NCBI RefSeq assembly: GCF_000744415.1 | Contig: NZ_JQLW01000007.1 | Coordinates: 1-64,000, forward strand | Length of the DNA: 64,000 nucleotides | Direction: 5' to 3' | From: Ghiorsea bivora | Lineage (GTDB): Bacteria; Pseudomonadota; Zetaproteobacteria; Mariprofundales; Mariprofundaceae | Part shown: one piece after another, positions 46,356 through 54,044 of the stretch | How positions within the stretch are numbered: the first letter of the stretch is position 1 | Layout of the letters: each line of letters begins with the position of its first letter | Program-made: the position numbers and the translations under genes | Notes under the pieces: generated by a model | The model's input: the letters and a program-made list of their open reading frames with translations, nothing else | Databases searched by the model: none | Told to the model about the DNA's origin: nothing

Positions 46356-47117
46356 ATGAGTGCTGATACCAACTTTGATGATTTAACAGAACATTTTCAA
46401 AAGAAAATTTATGGTAGCCAAAAGGGTAAAATAAGACTTGCTGTACTCAACCGTGATTTAGAGCAAGTTGTGCCGCGTTGGGGAAAGAGTGGTTTGTCTG
46501 TGCTTGATTTGGGGGCAGGGCTTGGTCAAATGGGTGTGCAACTGGCAGCGCAAGGTCACCAAGTCTGTATGAATGATATATCTGAACGCATGTTGGCTGT
46601 GGCTAGAGCACAAGCAGAGCAAATGAATGTTGCTGATCAAATAGAATGGCAGCATGGTGCATTTCAAGACTTGGATAATCGTGCTTACGATGTGGTGCTT
46701 TGTCATGCTGTACTAGAATGGTTAAGTCACCCCGAAATATTGATGAAGAAGCTTGCAGAGCTGACCCAGCAGCATAGTTTTGTGTCACTAATGTTTTATA
46801 ATTTGGATGCTTTGGTATTTCATAACCTTATTCGCGGTAATTTTAATAAAATAAAAAACAAAGAATTTTCAGGTATGAAAGGTGGTTTAACACCACCCAA
46901 CCCCGTTAAACCTGCTTGGGTTAGGTCGAAACTTGCTGAGCATGGTTTTACTGTTGTTCAGCAAAGTGGCATTCGTGTTTTTTCTGATTATGTAGGTATC
47001 AAACGGGGTGGAAACACATCAGATGCCGATGTGCTTGCGATGGAGCTTGCGTATTCACAAGTTGAGCCATATATACATATGGGTCGTTATATTCATTTTG
47101 TTTGTCAAAAGAGCTAA
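46356..47117 (+). CDS. cmoM: CmoM-like tRNA carboxymethoxyuridine methyltransferase
   Basis: A 253-residue class I SAM methyltransferase: VLDLGAGLGQMGVQLAAQGH (motif I), VLCHAVLEWLSHPE (motif IV region), GLTPPNPVKPAWVRSKL. This matches CmoM (formerly SmtA), which methylates cmo5U34 to mcmo5U in tRNA wobble positions. It begins immediately after the coq7 stop (TAA ATG). The CmoA/CmoB partners are not in the window. Confidence 0.85.
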   Translation: MSADTNFDDLTEHFQKKIYGSQKGKIRLAVLNRDLEQVVPRWGKSGLSVLDLGAGLGQMGVQLAAQGHQVCMNDISERMLAVARAQAEQMNVADQIEWQHGAFQDLDNRAYDVVLCHAVLEWLSHPEILMKKLAELTQQHSFVSLMFYNLDALVFHNLIRGNFNKIKNKEFSGMKGGLTPPNPVKPAWVRSKLAEHGFTVVQQSGIRVFSDYVGIKRGGNTSDADVLAMELAYSQVEPYIHMGRYIHFVCQKS

Positions 47118-47270
47118 ACCTGATGATTCATGAAATACTATGGTAGCCTTGCTTGCCTCTTTATTCGGAATAAATCTTTCATTCATTGTTGCTAAGCATA
47201 GCTACAATGTCTTTTAAATTCGTTGCAAACAAAGCTTCTGGGTAATCATTAAGTCAGTTAATAAACCATC

Positions 47271-47299
47271 TTATATCATCTATTGCTAATATAATAATC
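47271..47299 (+). promoter_or_regulatory. Putative operator upstream of the ArsR-type gene
   Basis: TTATATCA, then TC, then TATTGC, then TAATATAATAATC: an imperfect inverted repeat around an 8-base spacer ending TATTGC. The same spacer and right arm recur at 49405-49440. It ends 7 bases before the first possible start of the ArsR-type regulator, so bound protein would block initiation. The preceding gap (47118-47270) shows no gene. Confidence 0.6.
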
Positions 47300-47306
47300 T
47301 TCATTT

Positions 47307-47624
47307 ATGCTTCGGGTTATGGAAATGATACCGAAAGAACAAATACAAACAGCAAGTGAAGGTTTGAAAGCCATCGCGCACGAAGTGCGTTTATCTGTGT
47401 TATGTCATTTGATGGATGGTCCACTTTGTGTTCACGACTTGATTGAACGCACAGGTTCTTCACAGTCTAATCTGTCACAGCACTTATCAAAAATGCGTAT
47501 GATGGGTATTTTGAACCATGAAAAACGTGGTCAGCAAGTATATTATAGTATTGCAAATCCACAATTTGAGACCTTATTACAAGCGTTGCAAAACATTTAT
47601 TGTCCAGATGTTTGCAGTCGATAA
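47307..47624 (+). CDS. ArsR/SmtB-family regulator, possible persulfide sensor
   Basis: A 105-residue winged-helix repressor (IAHEVRLSVLCHLMDGPLCV and SSQSNLSQHLSKMRMMGILN). It has cysteines at 33, 41, 99 and 103 with an initial Met of 47307; ATG 47325 is an alternative start. SqrR/BigR regulators use one N-terminal and one C-terminal cysteine to sense polysulfide; here both regions have pairs. Rhodaneses and a persulfide dioxygenase follow, supporting sulfur sensing (inference); metal sensing cannot be excluded. Confidence 0.85.
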   Translation: MLRVMEMIPKEQIQTASEGLKAIAHEVRLSVLCHLMDGPLCVHDLIERTGSSQSNLSQHLSKMRMMGILNHEKRGQQVYYSIANPQFETLLQALQNIYCPDVCSR

Positions 47625-47657
47625 ATAATCATAAAGAAATAAAAAAGGAGTATTAAA

Positions 47658-47873
47658 ATGTCAGTAGAACGTATTATTCATATCGTAGCAGGATTTTTTA
47701 TCATGTTGTCCGTATTTTTGTCGGGTGCACCATTGAATGAACCCACTTGGTTATGGTTCACCTTATTTGTAGGTGCTAACCTTTTCCAATCAGGCATTAC
47801 CCAATGGTGTTTGATGGGCATTATCCTAAAAAAACTTGGCCTTAAATCTGAAGCTGCTTGCAAGAGTTGCTAA
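47658..47873 (+). CDS. DUF2892 (YgaP-type) two-helix membrane protein
   Basis: A 71-residue protein with helices at about 5-25 and 30-55 and the opening SVERIIHIVAGFFIMLSVFL typical of DUF2892, the membrane part of the rhodanese YgaP. It ends ACKSC, giving two vicinal thiols. The next gene encodes a rhodanese domain and starts immediately after its stop, so YgaP's two halves are split into separate genes here. A role in sulfane-sulfur transfer at the membrane is inferred. Clear GGAG site. Confidence 0.88.
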   Translation: MSVERIIHIVAGFFIMLSVFLSGAPLNEPTWLWFTLFVGANLFQSGITQWCLMGIILKKLGLKSEAACKSC

Positions 47874-47876
47874 GTG

Positions 47877-48272
47877 ATGGCATGGGTTCAAGATAACTTA
47901 CCGCTCGTTATTGCGTTTGCGATTGTCGGGTGGATGCTTTATGCAAGGGTGGTGCGACCAAAAATGTTAGGCATTAAAAAGATGACAGCAGGGGCTTACC
48001 CTGACTTTGATGAAGCACATACTTTGGTGGATGTGCGCTCAACAGGTGAATGGAATGGTGGGCGACCTGCCAATGCCATTCATATTCCACTCAATGAGTT
48101 TGAGCAAAAAATGCATAAAATACCCAAAGATAAACCGCTGATTTTGATTTGTGCATCAGGTATGCGTTCATCCATGGCAGCGAGCATAGCGGCAAAAGCG
48201 GGTCATAAAGATGTTTATAATTTTGCGGGTGGTTTTGGCAGCTGGTGCGCTGCGCAACTGCCAAGAAAGTGA
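47877..48272 (+). CDS. Membrane-anchored rhodanese
   Basis: A 131-residue protein from ATG 47877 (GTG 47874 is possible): one N-terminal helix (about 6-23) then a rhodanese domain with LVDVRSTGEWNGG and the persulfide-carrying cysteine C92 in LICASGMRSS. A topology with the domain in the cytoplasm is likely because basic residues follow the helix. It would move sulfane sulfur between thiols. Follows the DUF2892 gene directly. Confidence 0.9.
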   Translation: MAWVQDNLPLVIAFAIVGWMLYARVVRPKMLGIKKMTAGAYPDFDEAHTLVDVRSTGEWNGGRPANAIHIPLNEFEQKMHKIPKDKPLILICASGMRSSMAASIAAKAGHKDVYNFAGGFGSWCAAQLPRK

Positions 48273-48292
48273 TTTGAAGTTGGTCGTTTAGT

Positions 48293-48937
48293 TTGCCTCA
48301 AGCTTTTGAATGTGATGATGCTTTATGGCTGATGCAAGAAGCGGGTGCCAATACGGTGAGTGTGCCTGCTGGCTCAGTTATATTTCATGATGGTGATGCG
48401 TGTAATACATATGTATTGGTAACATCTGGATCCATTCGTGTGCAGAAAAATGACCCCAATGGTAGAGAAATTCTTCTATATCGTGTTGAAGAAGGGCAAA
48501 ACTGTATGCTTACAACCATCTGTGTGTTGGGTAAACAGCCATATTCCGCCGAGGGTGTTGCTGAGACAGATGTTGAGATGCTTGTGTTATCCATTTCAGC
48601 ATTTGATGAGATGCTGATTAAGTCCGCTAGTTTTAGGCAATGTGTCATGCGAAATATTGGGCGGCGCATTTCAGATTTGATGGCACTTTTAGAAGATGTG
48701 GCTTTTGGACGTATGGATGTGCGGTTGGCAAAATTTCTACTCAAATATCAACAAGAAAATAAGGGTTTAATTTGTTGTACGCATAAACAAATTGCCACTG
48801 AACTTGGTACTGTGCGTGAGGTAATTAGCCGTTTACTCAAGGATTTTGAGCGAAAGACTTGGGTTAACTTAAGTCGAAACAAAGTTCAAATATTAGATAT
48901 TGAGGCTTTGCAAAACCTTGTTGCTGCTCCAAGGTAA
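48293..48937 (+). CDS. Crp/Fnr-family transcriptional regulator
   Basis: About 210 residues: cyclic-nucleotide-binding fold (GSVIFHDGDACNTYVLVTSG, ILLYRVEEGQNCMLTTICVL) and a helix-turn-helix HKQIATELGTVREVISRLLK. It lacks the Fnr N-terminal cysteine cluster, but has several others (C7, C70, C76 region). The start is TTG 48293 or later; no strong ribosome site seen. Could govern the sulfur genes in response to redox or cyclic nucleotide; the latter fits the solo cyclase elsewhere but is speculative. Confidence 0.85.
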   Translation: MPQAFECDDALWLMQEAGANTVSVPAGSVIFHDGDACNTYVLVTSGSIRVQKNDPNGREILLYRVEEGQNCMLTTICVLGKQPYSAEGVAETDVEMLVLSISAFDEMLIKSASFRQCVMRNIGRRISDLMALLEDVAFGRMDVRLAKFLLKYQQENKGLICCTHKQIATELGTVREVISRLLKDFERKTWVNLSRNKVQILDIEALQNLVAAPR

Positions 48938-49015
48938 CATTGTCACTGAACAATTGATGCGCATGTTTATGATACGCAAGCTGTTTTAATAGTTGAGCGA
49001 TGATAGAGGTGTCAT

Positions 49016-49405
49016 ATGAAGCGTAATATATTTGTTGTATTGTTATTATCATTATTTTTGTCGGCTTGTGACCAAGGTGAGCCACAAGGTTACAGTATTA
49101 TTTCTGTGACGGATGCTTATCAATTGGTAAAAGATCAAGATAAAGGTACCATCTTTTTGGATGTGCGTACGCCAGGGGAATACCAAAGCGGGCATGTTCC
49201 TCATGCTAAACTTATTCCTGTTCAAACATTAGCCAATCGGCTGAATGAAGTTCCTAAAGATAAAAAGATTGTTGTCTATTGTGAGTCTGGGGTTAGAGCG
49301 ACTCGCGCTGCTGAACTTTTGGTTAACCAAGGTTATACCAATGTATTAAGTATGAAAGCGAGTATGCGTGGTTGGCGCTCAGCTGGTTTACCAACAGAAA
49401 AGTAG
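49016..49405 (+). CDS. Rhodanese lipoprotein
   Basis: A 129-residue lipoprotein: signal with lipobox LSAC (C18), so it is tethered to the membrane facing the periplasm. The rhodanese domain has FLDVRTPGEYQSGHVPHA and active-site C89 in VVYCESGVRA. It would act on periplasmic sulfane sulfur such as thiosulfate or polysulfide. Its stop codon touches the palindromic operator at 49405. Confidence 0.92.
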   Translation: MKRNIFVVLLLSLFLSACDQGEPQGYSIISVTDAYQLVKDQDKGTIFLDVRTPGEYQSGHVPHAKLIPVQTLANRLNEVPKDKKIVVYCESGVRATRAAELLVNQGYTNVLSMKASMRGWRSAGLPTEK

Positions 49406-49440
49406 TATAATTATATTAACTATTGCTAATATAATTATAC
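49405..49440 (+). promoter_or_regulatory. Perfect AT-rich palindrome, putative operator
   Basis: Arms GTATAATTATATTA (49405-49418) and its exact complement (49427-49440) flank spacer ACTATTGC. The spacer and inner arms match the site at 47271-47299. A further inverted copy, TAATATTAGCA, follows at about 49447-49457. There is no T run after it, so it is a poor terminator. It lies 45 bases before the next rhodanese start, a position fitting repressor binding over a promoter. Confidence 0.65.
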
Positions 49441-49484
49441 GCCTGTAATATTAGCATATCTTTGCATAAGAAGGAGAGAAAAAC

Positions 49485-49796
49485 GTGGAAATTTCAGTAC
49501 AAGATTTTCATCATGTTGTAGAAACAGGTGATTTTGATTATTGGGTTGATGTGCGAACCCCAGAAGAGTTTGCAGCACTACGAGCAGATTGTGTATTGGT
49601 AAAAAACCACCCCTTGGACCAAATTGATACATTGGATTTACCCAAGGATGCAAATATTTATCTAAGTTGCCGGTCTGGTGCGCGCTCTGGACAAGCACAA
49701 AGATTATTGATGCAAAAAGGTTATAAACATATAACCAATGTGATGGGTGGTATTATAGCGTGGGAAGCAGCAGGCTATCCAACAACACAAGGATAA
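49485..49796 (+). CDS. Cytoplasmic single-domain rhodanese (GlpE-like)
   Basis: A 103-residue rhodanese with no signal or helix: WVDVRTPEEFAALRADCV and active-site C62 in YLSCRSGARSG. It follows a strong AGGAG site. It would take sulfane sulfur in the cytoplasm. First gene after the palindromic operator; the next rhodanese is 4 bases downstream. Confidence 0.92.
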   Translation: MEISVQDFHHVVETGDFDYWVDVRTPEEFAALRADCVLVKNHPLDQIDTLDLPKDANIYLSCRSGARSGQAQRLLMQKGYKHITNVMGGIIAWEAAGYPTTQG

Positions 49797-49800
49797 GAGC

Positions 49801-50220
49801 ATGTTTATCAAAAAACAAATGATCGCGGTGTTTGCGGTGATGTTGTTATTTTCAACACAAGCGACGGCTTGTGGTATGGGTGAAGTGACAGCAGAAGGTT
49901 ATGAAAATGCATCGATTACTCATGCGTATCAACATTGGAGCCAAGGCAAACACACGCAGATACCCTTTGCATTTGTTGATGTGCGCACGGCTAAAGAATA
50001 TAAGGCTGGTCATGTTCCCGGTGCGGTGAATATTCCTGTTTCAGATATTACAATGCGCATGAATGAGTTGTCTAAAAACAAACAACTCTATGTTTATTGT
50101 GAAGCAGGTGTCAGGGCAGCCAAGGCATCGGCAATGTTAGCCAAAGCAGGTTTTCATGTTGAAAATCTACCCGAAAGTATGGCTGGATGGCGTAAAGCGG
50201 GTTACCCCGTAGAAAAATAA
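49801..50220 (+). CDS. Exported rhodanese
   Basis: A 139-residue protein with a signal peptide (cleavage near ATACG, about 22-25; a cysteine at 24 could also be lipidated) and a rhodanese domain, FVDVRTAKEYKAGHVPGAVN and C100 in YVYCEAGVRAA. Similar in length and layout to the lipoprotein rhodanese at 49016, suggesting duplication. Transcription ends at the hairpin just downstream. Confidence 0.9.
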   Translation: MFIKKQMIAVFAVMLLFSTQATACGMGEVTAEGYENASITHAYQHWSQGKHTQIPFAFVDVRTAKEYKAGHVPGAVNIPVSDITMRMNELSKNKQLYVYCEAGVRAAKASAMLAKAGFHVENLPESMAGWRKAGYPVEK

Positions 50221-50225
50221 TCATA

Positions 50226-50257
50226 AGGCAGCCTACAAATACGTAGGCTGCCTTTTT
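50226..50257 (+). terminator. Rho-independent terminator after the rhodanese pair
   Basis: AGGCAGCCTAC pairs with GTAGGCTGCCT around a short AAATAC loop and is followed by a run of T. A strong hairpin 5 bases after the rhodanese stop. Confidence 0.9.
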
Positions 50258-50289
50258 TATGCAATAAACATATCCATAAGGAGATAATC

Positions 50290-50982
50290 ATGATTTTTAG
50301 ACAACTGTTTGATGAAGCAACATGGACTTATACTTATATTGTAGCAGATGAAGCTACAAAAGAAGCATTGATTATTGATGCGGTACTGGAAAAGGTGGAG
50401 CGTGATGCTGCTTTGATTGCAGAGCTTGGTTTGAAATTAAAGTATGCAGTGGAAACACATGTACATGCTGATCATATTACAGGTGCAGGCATGTTGCGTG
50501 AACGCACAGGTTGTCAAACAGGCGTGGCAGCATCGGAAAACGTTGATTGTGCTGACCTTCATTTGAATGATAATGATGTGCTTAAGCTGGGTGACTTGGA
50601 AGTCAAAGTATTAACGACACCAGGTCATACATCAGGCTGCTTAACTTTTGTGTGCGAAAACAAAGTGTTTACAGGTGATGCATTGTTTATCCGAGGCTGT
50701 GGACGTACAGACTTCCAAGCAGGTGATGCGGACACATTATATACCTCAATCACTGAAAAGATTTTCCCTTTGGGAGATGAAAAAGAAGTTTATCCAGGTC
50801 ATGATTATAAAGGTATGACCATGTCTACCATTGCCGAAGAAAAAACACTCAATCCACGGGTGAAGTTAGGGCGTAAGGGTTTTGTCGATTTGATGAACAA
50901 TTTAAACTTGCCTATGCCTAAACACATTCAAAAAGCAGTGCCTGCAAATCAGGTTTGCGGTTTGATTGAAGGGCAAGGTTAA
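50290..50982 (+). CDS. ETHE1-like persulfide dioxygenase (MBL fold)
   Basis: A 230-residue metallo-beta-lactamase-fold protein. Metal residues: H57, H59, D61, H62 in ETHVHADHITG, H in TTPGHTSGC, D in FTGDALFIRGCGRTDFQAGD and H in YPGHDYKG. The RGCGRTDFQ block is typical of ETHE1, a mononuclear iron enzyme that oxidises glutathione persulfide to sulfite. Sulfite could then leave by the TauE-like exporter downstream. Own GGAG site; promoter expected after the upstream terminator. Confidence 0.93.
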   Translation: MIFRQLFDEATWTYTYIVADEATKEALIIDAVLEKVERDAALIAELGLKLKYAVETHVHADHITGAGMLRERTGCQTGVAASENVDCADLHLNDNDVLKLGDLEVKVLTTPGHTSGCLTFVCENKVFTGDALFIRGCGRTDFQAGDADTLYTSITEKIFPLGDEKEVYPGHDYKGMTMSTIAEEKTLNPRVKLGRKGFVDLMNNLNLPMPKHIQKAVPANQVCGLIEGQG

Positions 50983-51005
50983 TAACAAAGAGGGGCTTGA
51001 ACTAC

Positions 51006-51142
51006 GAAGGCTCTGAACAGTCATCAATTTGTATTGTGCGCTGTAAACCTTCTTAATAACCTAGCTATGACGTGCGCTTTACACCTAGACTTTGAATATT
51101 TCGAACCCAAATTACATTATTTGGACTTGTTTAGAGCTTTCC
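51006..51142 (+). mobile_element. Degenerate IS5-type miniature element
   Basis: Left end GAAGGCTCTGAACAGTC and right end (inverse) GAAAGCTCTAAACAAGTC are imperfect inverted repeats resembling the element at 11026-11209. No clear target duplication. It fills most of the gap after the persulfide dioxygenase. Assigned by end similarity only. Confidence 0.45.
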
Positions 51143-51166
51143 CAAGGAAAAATGGAGGAGGGAAGC

Positions 51167-51255
51167 GTGAAACATACAATTATTATTGTAGGTGAGTATG
51201 TACTTCCAAGTTCTATTGGGATGTATTGCTTAAAGGCGAAAAACTAGGTGAATAA
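51167..51255 (+). pseudogene. Remnant of a pyridine-nucleotide/FAD oxidoreductase (possibly SQR), internal deletion
   Basis: GGAGGAGG at 51154-51161 precedes GTG 51167, reading MKHTIIIVG, the usual first strand of an FAD Rossmann fold, then drifting out to a stop at 51245-51247. A second frame ending at TAA 51253-51255 reads SKFYWDVLLKGEKLGE, which looks like the C-terminal tail of an SQR or type II NADH dehydrogenase. Together they suggest a gene whose middle was deleted. A real 26-codon peptide is the alternative. Confidence 0.4.
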
Positions 51256-51280
51256 TTTAAGCGCTTTCTTGGATACATAA

Positions 51281-51315
51281 GCGGGGTTGTTATCTATATA
51301 ACAATCCCGCTTTTT
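51281..51315 (+). terminator. Rho-independent terminator before tauE
   Basis: GCGGGGTTGTTAT pairs with ATAACAATCCCGC (one G-T wobble) around a CTAT loop, followed by TTTTT. It probably belonged to the deleted oxidoreductase gene just upstream. Confidence 0.88.
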
Positions 51316-51351
51316 CTAAAAAAATAATTGATATAGTGAGAGTATAAACCA

Positions 51352-52155
51352 ATGGAAACAATGATGATTTTTGGATTAATAAGTGCTGTGTTTATGGGCA
51401 TGACACTGGGTGTATTTGGTGCTGGCGGCTCGATATTAACGGTACCTATCCTCGTATTTTTGATGGGTGTCTCAGCCTCTGAAGCGACAGCATATTCTTT
51501 GTTTATTGTGGGTATTACAGCTCTTTTTGGTGCATATTCTTATTATAAAAAAGATTTGATACGCTTTAAAATGGGTTTTATTTTTGCTATCCCAGCCTTT
51601 ATTGGTGTTTATAGTGTGCGGCTGTTACTTATGCCTGCGCTTCCTGAACATATTGCCAATTTTGGTGATTATAGTTTGAGTAAAGATGCGCTGGTATTGA
51701 TTGTTTTTTCAGTGATTATGATTATGGCAGCTTATGCAATGATTAAACCTTCAAAAGTTGATACCGCAGGTGAGAAAAAACAGCTGAATTTACCTTTGAT
51801 TGCTGTTGAAGGGTTGGTTGTAGGTTCTGTGACAGGTTTTGTTGGTGCAGGTGGTGGCTTTTTAATTATTCCTGCTTTGGTTGTGCTTGCAGGTTTGGGT
51901 ATGAAAGAGGCCGTGGGTACATCATTGATGATTATTGCCTTTAAATCTATCTTAGGATTTATTGGTGACATTCAATCAGGCATGGTCATTGATTGGGTTT
52001 TATTGTTTGAAGTTACCGGTTTATCGATTATTGGTGCACTTATTGGTGAGCGCTTGAGTCGTAACCTTGACGGTAATAAACTTAAACCTATCTTTGGCTA
52101 TTTTGTATTGATTATGGGCATTGCGATGTTACTTCGTGAAGTATTTGAGGGCTGA
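51352..52155 (+). CDS. TauE/SafE-family sulfite/anion exporter
   Basis: A 267-residue membrane protein with about eight helices. Twin signature: GMTLGVFGAGGSILTVPILV near the N-terminus and GSVTGFVGAGGGFLIIPALV in the middle, the repeated TauE motif. Probably exports sulfite or another organosulfur anion across the inner membrane; the preceding persulfide dioxygenase makes sulfite, which supports this (inference). Confidence 0.9.
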   Translation: METMMIFGLISAVFMGMTLGVFGAGGSILTVPILVFLMGVSASEATAYSLFIVGITALFGAYSYYKKDLIRFKMGFIFAIPAFIGVYSVRLLLMPALPEHIANFGDYSLSKDALVLIVFSVIMIMAAYAMIKPSKVDTAGEKKQLNLPLIAVEGLVVGSVTGFVGAGGGFLIIPALVVLAGLGMKEAVGTSLMIIAFKSILGFIGDIQSGMVIDWVLLFEVTGLSIIGALIGERLSRNLDGNKLKPIFGYFVLIMGIAMLLREVFEG

Positions 52156-52159
52156 TAAC

Positions 52160-52966
52160 ATGAAATGGATACTACCTTTGTTGTTGAGTTTATTGTGGAG
52201 CCAATTGTGGGGTCAATGGGCTTATGCCGCTACATATCCTTTTGCTCTGCATATTCAAGGCTCAGCTTTTAATACGCAAGAGCGGCTTGCGCTAAGTGAT
52301 ATTGGTGAAGGCAAAACTCATATTGTGGTGAATTTTAGAAGCAAGGGGGGAAAGGCTTATGTTTTGGATATGCAATATAAGAAACTTGCGGCAAATCGCT
52401 CCTATCCTACCAATCTCGATATTACAGTTAAAGATGCGCAGGGGCATAAGCTTGGTTATTTATTTTTTGCCTTGAACCGCTTGGCTTTTTTGAAGCAAAT
52501 AGGTGTGTTTGGCTTTAAGGTAGATATTGATGGTGAGCCTGTAGATATTCAATTTGTGTGGTCTGGGCATAAAAAAGGGCATTTGCAAACCAAAGATTTA
52601 ACTCAAGAACGTTTTTTCCAAGATACCTTGGTGCCTAAGTGGGGATTTCAGGTGATTCGTTCTGTCGTGTTGAAAGAGAGAAACATCAATACACTGTTGG
52701 CAACTTATAAGCTGGGTGAACATCCATACGCAGTAAACTACACGATTGTTAACCGTGCCAATGGTGGTATTCGCTTTAAGCATCAGTTATATCGCTTGGT
52801 TCAAGGTAAACAACACTTGGTGTCATCAGTTTACTTCAATGCAGATGATATAAAAACTTTGCGTGAAGTGATGTTTGCAGGTAAACATTTTGATGCCAAT
52901 GATGGTGTGTTTAAACTGGTGTTTTATCCAGCATTGGGACAAACCGAGCCGAAAAATATTAAGTGA
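52160..52966 (+). CDS. Secreted protein of unknown function
   Basis: A 268-residue protein from ATG 52160, 2 bases after the tauE stop, with a signal peptide ending near WAYAA (about 19-23). The mature part is beta-rich (THIVVNFRSKGGKAYVLDMQ, KIGVFGFKVDIDG-like segments) with no cysteines. No family recognised. Position suggests a periplasmic partner of the exporter or co-transcription by chance. GTGA overlap with the next, decayed gene. Confidence 0.75.
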   Translation: MKWILPLLLSLLWSQLWGQWAYAATYPFALHIQGSAFNTQERLALSDIGEGKTHIVVNFRSKGGKAYVLDMQYKKLAANRSYPTNLDITVKDAQGHKLGYLFFALNRLAFLKQIGVFGFKVDIDGEPVDIQFVWSGHKKGHLQTKDLTQERFFQDTLVPKWGFQVIRSVVLKERNINTLLATYKLGEHPYAVNYTIVNRANGGIRFKHQLYRLVQGKQHLVSSVYFNADDIKTLREVMFAGKHFDANDGVFKLVFYPALGQTEPKNIK

Positions 52967-53420
52967 GCCCAACGCCCTTACTTATTTGGCTCTACACGTT
53001 TGCGTTTGCGGCGGTACACAGTCTTTTGGTAAGCCAAGCGGTCAAAAAGTATGCCTATCAGTTTGGCTTGCAAATACACCATTATAGGCTGCTTTATTTA
53101 CGGGTAGGGGTGCTGCCACGTTTGTCTGGCTGTATTGTTTTGGCGGTATTGCAGCCTATTGATGGTGCGGTATTCTTGGGCTTGAAAAAAGCAGTGCAAC
53201 AAACTGACAATTGTACAAGGCGTGTTTAAATATATTCGTCACCCCATGTATATAGGATTTATGTTGTTTTTATGGGCATACTATGGTCAGCTTTTACTTT
53301 GTTCTGGTTGTAAGCCTATATTTTATCATAGGCTCAAAGCTTGAAGAGAAACGTATGTTAGCGGAACACCCTGATAATGCAGACTATTAGCAAAAGGTCG
53401 GGGGCTTTTATTCCCAAATA
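52963..53420 (+). pseudogene. Decayed membrane methyltransferase (ICMT/NnrU-like)
   Basis: The N-terminal frame (GTG 52963) gives LIWLYTFAFAAVHSLLVSQA. Near 53195 the frame shifts to LTIVQGVFKYIRHPMYIGFM, the conserved RHPMY SAM-binding block of this superfamily. Near 53290 it shifts again to VVSLYFIIGSKLEEKRMLAE, with a stop TAG at 53392 and a last short piece ending FIPK. At least three frame changes and one stop make it non-functional. Intact relatives encode about 150-220 residues. Confidence 0.8.
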
Positions 53421-53438
53421 ATTTTAGGAGATTTAAAA

Positions 53439-54044
53439 ATGTCAATTGTGAACATACCAGACTGGGAAACCTTATATCAAGCGCAAGATACGGGTTGGGA
53501 TAGAGGAGAAGTTAGTCCTGCATTGCATAGTTTTATGGCTAAAGGTGCATTCAAGCGTGTAAAAAGCGTTTTGATTCCTGGTTGTGGCCGTGGTTATGAA
53601 GTGCTTGAGCTGGCGAGGCTTGGTTATGAAGTTACAGCCTTGGATATCGCTCCTTCTGCCATCAGCCATCTTGAGCAAAGGTTGAAAGATGAAGCCGTAA
53701 AAGCCAACACGGCATGTGTAAATATTTTTGCCTATGAAGCCGCTGAACGTTTTGATGTGGTGTATGAGCAAACATGTTTATGTGCCATTGCCCCTTCAGA
53801 ACGTGAAAAGTATGCCCAAGCTGTCCATGGCTGGTTAAAACCCAATGGAAAGTTGTTGTTAAATTTGATGCAAACAGGTGATGTTGGAGGCCCTCCATTT
53901 CATTGTGATTTGATGGATGTTAAGCAGTTGTTTCCTGATGAACTGTGGCATTGGCAAGAAGGACCTCCTTTTATGACAGAACGTGGCAAAGATAGTGTGT
54001 CACCACGTTTTGAGCTGGGTTATATTTTGGTGAAGAAAACATGA
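53439..54044 (+). CDS. TPMT-family (thiol S-methyltransferase-like) SAM methyltransferase
   Basis: A 201-residue protein of the thiopurine methyltransferase family: WETLYQAQDTGWDRGEVSPA, SVLIPGCGRGYEVLELARLG (motif I), VYEQTCLCAIAPSEREKYAQ. These enzymes methylate thiols, selenols or tellurite. A thiol substrate would suit the adjacent persulfide block (inference). Good AGGAG site; ATGA overlap with the next gene. Confidence 0.87.
   Translation: MSIVNIPDWETLYQAQDTGWDRGEVSPALHSFMAKGAFKRVKSVLIPGCGRGYEVLELARLGYEVTALDIAPSAISHLEQRLKDEAVKANTACVNIFAYEAAERFDVVYEQTCLCAIAPSEREKYAQAVHGWLKPNGKLLLNLMQTGDVGGPPFHCDLMDVKQLFPDELWHWQEGPPFMTERGKDSVSPRFELGYILVKKT

Noticed and set aside
49405-49440. Palindrome as a terminator for the rhodanese lipoprotein
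   Set aside because: The stem is almost pure A/T and no T run follows; its similarity to the site before the ArsR-type gene favours an operator.
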